NCBI GenBank assembly: GCA_017515945.1 | Contig: JAFWDX010000378.1 | Span: 1 to 5,071 of the forward strand | DNA from: Blautia sp. | Lineage (GTDB): Bacteria > Bacillota > Clostridia > Lachnospirales > Lachnospiraceae | Direction of reading: 5' to 3' | Length of the DNA stretch: 5,071 bases | In this document: positions 1 to 5,071 of the stretch, piece after piece | Position numbering within the stretch: the stretch's first letter is position 1 | How the letters are laid out: the number at the start of each line of letters is the position of its first letter | Notes under the pieces: generated by a model | The model's database searches: none | What the model saw: only the letters and a program-made list of their open reading frames with translations | Told to the model about the DNA's origin: nothing | Translations under genes and position numbers: made by a program

Positions 1-992
1 TTATTTTCTTCGCCCGCTGCCTGTGTGCTGCCAAGAAATCGGATCAGCCTGTCCTGGAAATCGCGATAATACGGCTTTTCAATGAAGGCCACATGGGACG
101 CTCCTTCGATCACTTCCAGTTCGGAACCGGCCGGAAGGTCGTCAAGGACCGCGTTCACGCGGCTGAAGTCCAGATAGGGATCCTGATCCCCGCAGATCAC
201 AAGCGTGGGGACCGTGATTTTTTTCAGATTAATCAGAGACTGTGTTTTGTCCACACAAATATCCCGTCTGCCGCCGTTGGGACTGGATTCTTTGTCATAA
301 TGCCAGGAGCCTGAACAAAGCATTTCAATGACAACAGGATCCGCAATCAGGTAATTGAACGTCCCGTCTTCATTTTTCTGGAAATCATCCGCTGCATGCT
401 CCCATGTATTGTGATGGAACGGCTCTGTTACGTCGGCCTTGCCGAGGCCGCTCAGGATGGGCGCAAAAAGGACAAGCCTGTTTATATGCCCGGGATGGTT
501 TGAGACAAACCGGCCGGCCGTCACTGTTCCCCAGCTCCAGCCCAGCAGATCGATCTTGTCCTGCCCGGATATTTCACAGATCTTCTCCACGGCGGCATGG
601 ATATCCTCCGCTGCATAATCCGAATCCGGAAGGAAGCCGTCTTCCACTTCCTCTGACTGACCGAATCCCGCGATATCCGGCCGCCATACAGCATAGCCTT
701 CCCGTGCGAGAAACCGTACCAGGCTGTAATCCTCATAATCGATATCGAACTCGTGGGAGGAATATGTAACGCCGTGGATCAGGAGGATATTTCTGTCCGG
801 ATTCGATCCTGTGACCGACATGCGGTCCAGATGCAGATCGATGCCGTTTCTTTCCAGAGGGTATTCATTATAGCTGTACGAAACAGACGGCTCCGCCGCG
901 CTGCTTTGCTTTTGTGGTTCCTCCCCGGAAGCACATGTCGCCAGTGAAAAGATCAACATAACGGCTAGAACCATTGCTGTTATTTTCTTCAT
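1..992 (-). CDS. alpha/beta-hydrolase, probable lipoprotein (3' end beyond window)
   Basis: This is a serine hydrolase of the alpha/beta-hydrolase fold; the natural substrate cannot be told from sequence. My translation gives 330 codons with no stop up to the window edge; the TTA at 1-3 is out of frame, so the gene continues left, probably briefly because the last conserved motif has already passed. Residues 1-20 form a signal sequence: Lys2-Lys3, a hydrophobic stretch, then L17-A18-T19-C20, a lipobox-like site that would place the enzyme on the outer face of the membrane. Thr just before Cys is less usual. Further on come H73-G74 (oxyanion region), the nucleophile elbow GWSWG with Ser153, the acid in CGDQD (Asp271), and His300 in GASHV, a complete triad. 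The start is chosen for GAGGA six bases upstream and the signal peptide directly after it. It is the third minus-strand hydrolase in a row but is separated from the esterase by a strong terminator; I could not identify its own promoter. Confidence 0.88.
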   Translation of the reverse strand, partial: MKKITAMVLAVMLIFSLATCASGEEPQKQSSAAEPSVSYSYNEYPLERNGIDLHLDRMSVTGSNPDRNILLIHGVTYSSHEFDIDYEDYSLVRFLAREGYAVWRPDIAGFGQSEEVEDGFLPDSDYAAEDIHAAVEKICEISGQDKIDLLGWSWGTVTAGRFVSNHPGHINRLVLFAPILSGLGKADVTEPFHHNTWEHAADDFQKNEDGTFNYLIADPVVIEMLCSGSWHYDKESSPNGGRRDICVDKTQSLINLKKITVPTLVICGDQDPYLDFSRVNAVLDDLPAGSELEVIEGASHVAFIEKPYYRDFQDRLIRFLGSTQAAGEEN

Positions 993-1174
993 ATCCGATC
1001 CTCACTTTTTTCATAAATATCCTTTCGGAATTCCAGACCCTTGATCCATACCGAAGTGCGCCTGCCTTTTACGAAGCATTCCCTGCCATCGAACTTTACC
1101 TTGTCCCAAAGCCTGAAACCGAATACGGTGTATGGTGCCTGATTCTCCCTTGATAACTCTGCCCGGTGCAGATT
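989..1174 (-). pseudogene. C-terminal remnant of an IscB-like (RRXRR/HNH) protein
   Basis: A minus-strand reading frame here encodes about 61 residues that resemble, from memory of the family, the C-terminal end of IscB-like RRXRR/HNH proteins. The telling stretches are NQAPYTVFGFRLWDKV and then DGRECFVKGRRTS; family members typically read NQAPY-x-V-x-GFRLFDKV, GxECF and GRRxSG at the same spacing. After GRRTS the match fades (VWIKGLEF), where an intact copy would show a Gly-Tyr-Phe-Asp-like segment, which suggests a small deletion or frame change. The RRXRR N-terminus, the RuvC-like parts and the HNH motif are all absent: upstream of about 1174 the frame runs straight into the esterase terminator. 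Its TGA stop overlaps the ATG of the lipoprotein hydrolase (ATGA), so a short translated coupling peptide is not excluded. I regard it as a relic of an IS200/IS605-type passenger gene; the family call rests on motif recall, not a search. Confidence 0.45.
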
Positions 1175-1182
1175 GCGCTCTG

Positions 1183-1218
1183 AAAAAGGAGCACCGGTTC
1201 CAGCGAACCGGTACTCCT
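1183..1218 (-). terminator. Rho-independent terminator of the carboxylesterase unit
   Basis: Read on the minus strand, AGGAGTACCGGTTC, loop GCTG, and GAACCGGTGCTCCT form a 14-bp stem with a four-base loop, followed at once by a T run (five T, 1187 to 1183). Thirteen pairs are Watson-Crick and one is a G-U wobble that pairs only in the minus-strand RNA; read on the plus strand the same position is a C-A mismatch. Together with the T run this sets the direction. It lies about 115 bases past the stop codon of the esterase. The stretch between that stop and the stem (1219-1331) shows no gene. Confidence 0.9.
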
Positions 1219-1331
1219 CTGATTTCCAGGAGTTTCCTGAAAGGCATGTACCGCAAAATAATCCGCATCTGTGATCCGGCTGAAAAGGATAAGGATCAGA
1301 ACTCATTTACGAATGGTACAGATTCAGGATA

Positions 1332-2927
1332 TCAGCGGACGTAATACTTGGTCAGGAAGTAGGTCTTCTCCCAGTCAACTATATTCATGGCCGACTCTTT
1401 CTCCGCATGGATGTCAAACTCATCGAAGGCCATTACGTACTTGTCCCCCAGGTCATAGAGCGGCCACTCTTTGGCCTTGCCATCCGGCGACACATCGGCG
1501 GGAAGCGAAGGGTTGCCGCATTTTGCGAACTGCACCCACATTTTTCGCATGGTCTTTGAGAACGTCTTATCGAGCTCTCTTCCCGTGATGAGAGTATCCT
1601 CTGGATGATTGAACAACTCCGAGAGCTCTATCGCATGTCCGCTCTTTGTCATCGGAATGGAGGACTCTACCCTGAAATAGTAAACATAAGTCTTTCCGCC
1701 GCCTTTGACCTGATTCTCCGCCGTCCTGATGAGCGGTGCGTTAAACCAGAACTGATCCATAAAGTGGCTGAGTTTATCATAATCCTCACCCGGGAAGTTC
1801 TCGCAGAAGCTCTCAGCCAGAGCTTTTTCCTCCTCGGTGCACTGCGCGAGCTTCTCAGCCTTGCATTTCTCCGCCCACGGCATGAAAGCCTCCAAGCCCA
1901 TCCCGGACACGAAGTAGCTGCACTCGTCCTTCGTGCAGCCCTGCATGATGTCAAGGTCCGCTGCCATGCCTTTCTCATAAGCGTCAAATCCCTCCAGAGG
2001 CAGGAATTTACCGTCGCGTTCGGGGCTCGTGATAGGCATCGCGAGCACTTTGGAGGCCGCATTTACGATTTCTTCTGCGTCAAGCTTCATGAGGTCAGCG
2101 ACAGTTTTGCAGCCCAGTTCCTCCATCAGCGTGTTCGCACACCAGACAGACTGTTCAGTGGATCTGCTGAGAGCAGGTGATCCGCTCTGAGCGATGACAC
2201 GCTGGAAGTATTTATGCGATCCCTTTACCAGTGGCAGCAGGGTCACAGAGCCGCCTCCGGCGGACTGACCGAAGATTGTCACATTGCCGCTGTCACCGCC
2301 AAAGCTCTCGATGTTCTCGTGAATCCACATAAGCGCGGCCAGCTGATCCATAAGGCCGAGATTCTGGGAATCCGGGTAATCTGCTCCGCCAGGCAGGTGA
2401 GAAAGACGAAGGAATCCAAGCGCATTGAGACGGTACTCTATTGAGATGAGGATAATGTCCGGGTTCTCCTGTACGAATCTGGTCCCCTCCTCGCGCGGCT
2501 CAGTCGTACCGCCGACCTCATAGGCACCGCCGTGGATCCACACCATGACCGGTTTCTTCTGCGCTCCTTTCTCGTCAGCCTTCCAGATATTCAGATGCAG
2601 GCAGTCCTCGCCCTGTGGGTAAAGGCTTCCCATCTGACCGGGGTTGCCCACCTGGCAGGGAACTTTTCCGAAATAGTACGCCTCATATACTCCGTCGTCC
2701 GGAGTGACGTCCACCGGCGCTTTCCAACGGTATTCCCCGACGGGCTGTTTTCCTACGAAGGGAATGCCCTTATACGCAATGATGTTCCCCGTCTTCTTTC
2801 CGACAAAAGTGCCGTTGACACACTTTACTGCCAGAGAGCGGTCATAATTATCGTCAGTAATTTTTTTGTTCTCGCCGTATAATGCATACATCTTCTGTGT
2901 TGCTTCTTCCAATCCCATCATTACCAT
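1332..2927 (-). CDS. type-B carboxylesterase/lipase, PnbA-like
   Basis: A 531-residue carboxylesterase of the COesterase (cholinesterase-like) family, which hydrolyses carboxylic esters through a Ser-Glu/Asp-His triad. Family marks appear in order: GIPFVGKQPVGEYRW (residues 54-68), EDCLHLNIW (107-115), the oxyanion loop HGGAY (132-136), GNVTIFGQSAGG with nucleophile Ser222, probable acid Glu335 in TKDECSYF, and probable His431 in GHAIEL. Gln rather than the common Glu precedes the serine. There is no signal peptide, so it is cytoplasmic, and the length is normal for bacterial PnbA-type enzymes. The start is uncertain: the ATG at 2927 has AGGAGG 17 bases upstream, too far, whereas that site is ideally placed for an in-frame ATA at 2936; Met3 and Met4 are other options. 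It lies 77 bases downstream of the amidohydrolase with its own promoter-like dyad and ends at a strong terminator. The substrate is unknown. Confidence 0.96.
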   Translation of the reverse strand: MVMMGLEEATQKMYALYGENKKITDDNYDRSLAVKCVNGTFVGKKTGNIIAYKGIPFVGKQPVGEYRWKAPVDVTPDDGVYEAYYFGKVPCQVGNPGQMGSLYPQGEDCLHLNIWKADEKGAQKKPVMVWIHGGAYEVGGTTEPREEGTRFVQENPDIILISIEYRLNALGFLRLSHLPGGADYPDSQNLGLMDQLAALMWIHENIESFGGDSGNVTIFGQSAGGGSVTLLPLVKGSHKYFQRVIAQSGSPALSRSTEQSVWCANTLMEELGCKTVADLMKLDAEEIVNAASKVLAMPITSPERDGKFLPLEGFDAYEKGMAADLDIMQGCTKDECSYFVSGMGLEAFMPWAEKCKAEKLAQCTEEEKALAESFCENFPGEDYDKLSHFMDQFWFNAPLIRTAENQVKGGGKTYVYYFRVESSIPMTKSGHAIELSELFNHPEDTLITGRELDKTFSKTMRKMWVQFAKCGNPSLPADVSPDGKAKEWPLYDLGDKYVMAFDEFDIHAEKESAMNIVDWEKTYFLTKYYVR

Positions 2928-2933
2928 GCCACT

Positions 2934-2950
2934 TATCGCTTATGCCTCCT
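2934..2950 (-). promoter_or_regulatory. ribosome-binding site of the esterase, placed for an ATA codon
   Basis: A full AGGAGG lies at 2950 to 2945 on the minus strand. Eight bases downstream comes ATA (2936-2934), in frame with the esterase and three codons before its first ATG; a TAA lies in frame just upstream of the codon preceding ATA. No ATG, GTG or TTG lies at a normal distance in any useful frame. Either the ATG at 2927 is used over an unusually long 17-base gap, or initiation occurs at ATA, perhaps a mutated former ATG. Confidence 0.6.
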
Positions 2951-2959
2951 TATTCTCAG

Positions 2960-2991
2960 TCTATAAGGATGTATCCGAATACATCTATCAC
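2960..2991 (-). promoter_or_regulatory. putative esterase promoter with operator dyad in a long spacer
   Basis: On the minus strand GTGATA (2991-2986, 4 of 6 to the -35 consensus) and TATAGA (2965-2960, 4 of 6 to the -10 consensus) are 20 bases apart. The spacer contains a perfect inverted repeat, GATGTAT and ATACATC around TCGG (2968-2985). A dyad filling an over-long 19-20 bp spacer is the known layout of promoters activated by MerR-family regulators through DNA distortion. The boxes alone are weak, as expected for an activated promoter. The predicted transcript start near 2953 would leave a very short leader before AGGAGG. No regulator gene is in view. It could also be an ordinary repressor site or chance. 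Confidence 0.4.
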
Positions 2992-3004
2992 AATTGTTAC
3001 TGCT

Positions 3005-4663
3005 TCAGTTCATCTTCTTCCCGCTGAAATACACACCGCATGGCATGTTATAACTGAATCCTTCATGCTCCGCCGTAAGGAGATCGTTTTCGAATACCAG
3101 GAAGTCTGCATCCTTTCCGACAGTGATAGATCCCTTTTTATCTTCAATACCCAGCTGCTTCGCGCCGTTGATCGTATAGCCCAGTATCATTTCTTCCACA
3201 CTCATGCACTCGCTTGCCGGCGGGAACGCCTCAGGCGTCCTGGCAGATTCGGGCAGCCTGGTCTTTTCGGTGATCCAGCGCGTCATACCGACCTCCATGC
3301 CAAGGTAGGGGTTCCAGGCCGTAAAGTCAAGAAAAGAAATGGTGTCGCAGGACCAGGTCACCACCGCGCCAGTGTCCCAGACTGACTTGCATCGATACAT
3401 ATTGAAGGTACGTTTTTCGCCAAACAGGGGAAGATGCTCTTCCGGGAATTCACAGTGCCAGAAGGGCGTATAATTCGCAAACACCCCCAGCTTTGCGAAG
3501 CGATCCAGGTCATCATCGTGCTGGAACTTCAGATGGGCGCATGTTACCTTCACATGGTAATTCTCTCCCAGCTCCCTGCGGGCCAGCTCCACGGCGTCCA
3601 GCACCACGCGGGACGCGGCATCACCGACAGTGTGCAGGTGCAGATCCAGCCCTTCCTCATTCAGCTTCTTTATAACTTCAGCGAGTTCTTGTGCGGTGAA
3701 TGCGGTAGATCCTTTTGTATGGGTGTCCTCATAGGGCTCGACCATGGCCGCAGTATGTATCTTCAGAGTTCCGTCCATAAAGACTTTCATGGTATGGACC
3801 TTCAGGTGTTCCGTGTTATACTCACGACGGAAACGCTTCAGTTCCTCCAGGCCTTTTTCCACTTCCCACATGGCCGCGACCACATAGCAGCCGTCGATAT
3901 ATACGGGCAGCTTTCCCTCAAGGTCCAAAGCGCGCAGACGCTGATAGACCCGCTCATGAAACTTGTTAAAACCCGGGATGCCGGAATCAAAGACGCCGGT
4001 CACGCCTGCGGTTTTACTATAATCGATCCAGCGCTGAAGCGCCGCGTCGATCTGCTCATCGGTCAGGTCCAATGCGCTGTCAAGAATGATCGGCATTTCC
4101 GCAGAGCCTTCGAAAACATTTCCGGTCACGTGGCCGTTTTTTCTTACATAATAAGAGATTCCCGGCACAGGATCCGATGTGTCGTCGGTAATGTGATGCC
4201 GTTCAAGGATCTTCGAGTTTACCCAGACACTGTGTCCCTCCGCTTCCTGGAGCTGAAGCTCTTCCTCCGGGCAGATCGCGTCAAGGTCCTCCTTTGTGAT
4301 CTCTTCTCCGTTCAGGTACTTTTTGTCTACCATGAATCTGTACCGTTTGAGACCGGGATTCCTGCTGATATAGTCCTTCATGATATCCATGAGCTCCTGT
4401 TTGCTGTTACACGTAATGGCATCTCCCATTTCCACGTATTCAAATCCAATGGGAAAGGTGACATGGACATGGCTGTCGATGATGCCAGGCATGATGAACT
4501 TCCCGGCGAGGTCGGTGACAGGCCCCTCATATGCGGACAGTCCGGCTTCATCGCCCACATAGACGAAACTGCCGTCTTTTACTGCAAGGGCTGCAGCATG
4601 AGGCTTGTCCTTGTCTGCTGTGAAAATTTTGGCGTTTTTAATAATCAGGTCTGCTTTTTTCAT
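3005..4663 (-). CDS. metal-dependent amidohydrolase, YtcJ-like (amidohydrolase 3 family)
   Basis: With this start the protein is 552 residues, the usual size for YtcJ-type members of the amidohydrolase superfamily, relatives of N-substituted formamide deformylase; the substrate of most members is unknown. Residues 1-60 form the N-terminal beta-sandwich part (ADLIIKNAKIFTADK, then FIMPG). The metal site follows: H65 and H67 in DSHVHV, a probable bridging Lys293 in MKVFMDGT, His344 in HLHTVGDAA, His377 in CAHLKF and Asp440 in WSCDT. The family signature EGHSVWVNS is at 142-150 and the C-terminal sandwich returns with GSITVGKDADFLVFE (511-525). No signal peptide is seen, so it is cytoplasmic. 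The start at 4663 is set by where family homology begins (MKKADLIIKN), but it lacks a ribosome site; the in-frame ATG at 4741 would add 26 residues and also lacks one at normal spacing. The frame stays open to 5062, but that part lies upstream of the promoter and looks non-coding. It is the first gene of the minus-strand hydrolase series. Confidence 0.95.
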   Translation of the reverse strand: MKKADLIIKNAKIFTADKDKPHAAALAVKDGSFVYVGDEAGLSAYEGPVTDLAGKFIMPGIIDSHVHVTFPIGFEYVEMGDAITCNSKQELMDIMKDYISRNPGLKRYRFMVDKKYLNGEEITKEDLDAICPEEELQLQEAEGHSVWVNSKILERHHITDDTSDPVPGISYYVRKNGHVTGNVFEGSAEMPIILDSALDLTDEQIDAALQRWIDYSKTAGVTGVFDSGIPGFNKFHERVYQRLRALDLEGKLPVYIDGCYVVAAMWEVEKGLEELKRFRREYNTEHLKVHTMKVFMDGTLKIHTAAMVEPYEDTHTKGSTAFTAQELAEVIKKLNEEGLDLHLHTVGDAASRVVLDAVELARRELGENYHVKVTCAHLKFQHDDDLDRFAKLGVFANYTPFWHCEFPEEHLPLFGEKRTFNMYRCKSVWDTGAVVTWSCDTISFLDFTAWNPYLGMEVGMTRWITEKTRLPESARTPEAFPPASECMSVEEMILGYTINGAKQLGIEDKKGSITVGKDADFLVFENDLLTAEHEGFSYNMPCGVYFSGKKMN

Positions 4664-4716
4664 ACTGTCTGGCGCATTGATACTCGTGGCTTTCGTCCTG
4701 AGTGGAAATACGCTGT

Positions 4717-4726
4717 AATCTCCTTT
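4717..4726 (-). promoter_or_regulatory. orphan ribosome-site-like AAAGGAGATT in amidohydrolase leader
   Basis: Minus-strand AAAGGAGATT is a strong ribosome-site match, but no ATG, GTG or TTG follows at 5-12 bases in the amidohydrolase frame. The next in-frame ATG is about 55 bases on, at 4663. If the ATG at 4741 is the true start, this is simply the coding sequence for Lys-Gly-Asp in the extension. It is recorded because it bears on the start choice. Confidence 0.3.
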
Positions 4727-4777
4727 CAGTTTAACATTCATTCTCTGGAAACGCGCAGTGATATTCAGTATAATTTT

Positions 4778-4806
4778 ATAATAACACACTTTTTTTGAAA
4801 ACACAA
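4778..4806 (-). promoter_or_regulatory. promoter of the amidohydrolase gene
   Basis: On the minus strand TTGTGT (4806-4801) and TATTAT (4783-4778, 5 of 6 to consensus) are separated by exactly 17 bases of AT-rich sequence, a good sigma-A-type promoter. Transcription would start near 4771, about 30 bases before the ATG at 4741 or 108 before that at 4663. The -35 box lies inside one arm of the 4800-4825 inverted repeat, so a protein bound there would compete with RNA polymerase. Confidence 0.6.
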
Positions 4807-4825
4807 ATTCTACGGAATTTGTGTT
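4800..4825. promoter_or_regulatory. perfect 11+11 bp inverted repeat, probable operator
   Basis: AACACAAATTC and GAATTTGTGTT are exact reverse complements around the four-base spacer TACG. The left arm covers the -35 box of the amidohydrolase promoter, and the repeat sits between that gene and the divergent small ORF at 4901, a classic position for a dimeric repressor. A second, shorter perfect palindrome, TGTTGCAACA (4822-4831), overlaps the right arm by four bases. On the minus strand the repeat is followed by TTTTC, so a weak terminator is an alternative, but the low GC of the stem and its overlap with a promoter favour an operator. The regulator is not in the window. Confidence 0.65.
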
Positions 4826-4900
4826 GCAACATCCACAGGAGAAAAGGTTCGAATTCACACCCGAACACTGATCCCGAGACAGAATGAAGGGGAGCCAAGG

Positions 4901-5035
4901 ATGAACATAAAGTATTATTGTAAAAAGGAGTATGACTATTTCAATATCACGACTGAGCAGATTTCCAAGGATCACCGGAACGGCGAACTGGAATACCCGC
5001 TGTGCACCTGCACGGATGCCGCCTATCACGAGTAA
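4901..5035 (+). CDS. small hypothetical protein, 44 residues
   Basis: I do not recognise this protein. It begins MNIKYYCKKEYDYFNITTEQ and ends at a TAA; it is the only plus-strand frame here that looks coding. Support comes from AAGGGGAG six bases before the ATG, the location directly downstream of an operator-like dyad and divergent from the amidohydrolase, and a plausible soluble composition: rich in Tyr, Lys and Glu in the first half, with Cys7, and a CTC pair (Cys35, Cys37) near the end. No membrane segment or signal peptide is visible. Two or three cysteines might bind metal, but no known motif is complete. It may be a full small protein or the truncated head of a longer one; nothing downstream continues it in another frame within the few bases left. 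No convincing plus-strand promoter was found in 4826-4880. Confidence 0.5.
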   Translation: MNIKYYCKKEYDYFNITTEQISKDHRNGELEYPLCTCTDAAYHE

Positions 5036-5051
5036 ACGAATCACCGAAACG

Positions 5052-5071
5052 AAAAAGGCCATCCGCGAAAA
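5052..5071 (+). terminator. possible first half of a terminator, cut by window edge
   Basis: Seventeen bases past the stop of the small ORF, AAAAA leads into the GC-rich GGCCATCCGCG and then AAAA at the window end. This resembles the A-tract, 5' arm and loop of a Rho-independent terminator. The matching arm and T run would lie outside the window, so this is a prediction only. Confidence 0.2.

Noticed and set aside
1..3. TTA at the window edge as the stop codon of the lipoprotein hydrolase.
   Set aside because: Translation from the ATG at 992 leaves AAT then AA at the edge, so this TAA is out of frame and the gene is still open.
404..769. 121-codon plus-strand frame and a 71-codon minus-strand frame overlapping the lipoprotein hydrolase.
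   Set aside because: They lie in other frames over the signal-peptide-bearing hydrolase, which has a full catalytic triad; their translations are Arg/Pro-rich and featureless.
1222..1244. Small imperfect hairpin around CAGGA-GTT-TCCTG downstream of the esterase stop.
   Set aside because: Only five solid pairs and no T run; the adjacent strong terminator explains transcript ending.
1605..2180. 191-codon plus-strand frame and shorter neighbours inside the esterase.
   Set aside because: Shadows of the esterase; no domain pattern, and the minus strand carries the complete catalytic motifs.
3434..4798. 454-codon open frame on the plus strand.
   Set aside because: It is antisense to the amidohydrolase, whose metal-binding motifs are fully intact in the minus frame; the plus translation has no recognisable domain and no ribosome site.
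4840..4860. GGTTCGAATTC resembling the T-arm of a tRNA.
   Set aside because: The bases flanking TTCGAAT do not pair, and no anticodon arm, D-arm or acceptor stem can be built around it.
4884..4904. Six-codon plus-strand ORF whose TGA overlaps the ATG of the small protein.
   Set aside because: No ribosome site of its own, and it contains the ribosome site of the following ORF; most likely chance.
4742..5062. Open frame extending the amidohydrolase by more than 100 residues to an ATG at 5062.
   Set aside because: It runs across the promoter, the inverted repeat and the divergent small ORF, shows no family homology, and would make the protein far longer than its family.

Overview
The window looks like chromosomal DNA from a Gram-positive anaerobe, most likely a member of the Clostridia near Lachnospiraceae. 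The reasons are purine-rich AGGAGG-type ribosome sites, roughly even base composition, a lipoprotein signal with a short Lys-Lys N-region, and protein styles familiar from gut Firmicutes. This placement is an inference; no rRNA or marker gene is present.

Three hydrolase genes lie head to tail on the minus strand. Read in the direction of transcription (right to left) they are: a metal-dependent amidohydrolase of the YtcJ type (3005-4663), a type-B carboxylesterase of the PnbA type (1332-2927), and a probable surface-anchored alpha/beta-hydrolase lipoprotein (1-992, running off the left edge). All three keep their catalytic or metal-binding residues. No transporter or regulator gene is in view, so the shared substrate cannot be named. 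Hydrolysis of ester- and amide-bonded small molecules, partly outside and partly inside the cell, is the simplest reading.

Regulatory sequence explains most of the non-coding DNA. The amidohydrolase has a good promoter at 4778-4806. Its -35 box lies in one arm of a perfect 11+11 bp inverted repeat (4800-4825), placed between it and a divergent small ORF. The 77-base gap before the esterase holds a second dyad, centred in a 20-bp spacer between weak -35 and -10 boxes, a layout like MerR-family promoters. A strong Rho-independent terminator (1183-1218) closes the esterase unit.

Between that terminator and the lipoprotein gene lies a roughly 60-residue remnant that resembles the C-terminal end of IscB-like (RRXRR/HNH) proteins, a possible trace of a lost mobile element. 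On the right, a 44-codon plus-strand ORF with a good ribosome site (4901-5035) has no recognised function; the window ends just after it, in what may be the first half of its terminator.

The most useful second-look items are the two operator-like dyads, the IscB-like relic, the mismatch between ribosome sites and ATG codons at the esterase and amidohydrolase, and the small divergent ORF. I did not see a clearly new biological system here.
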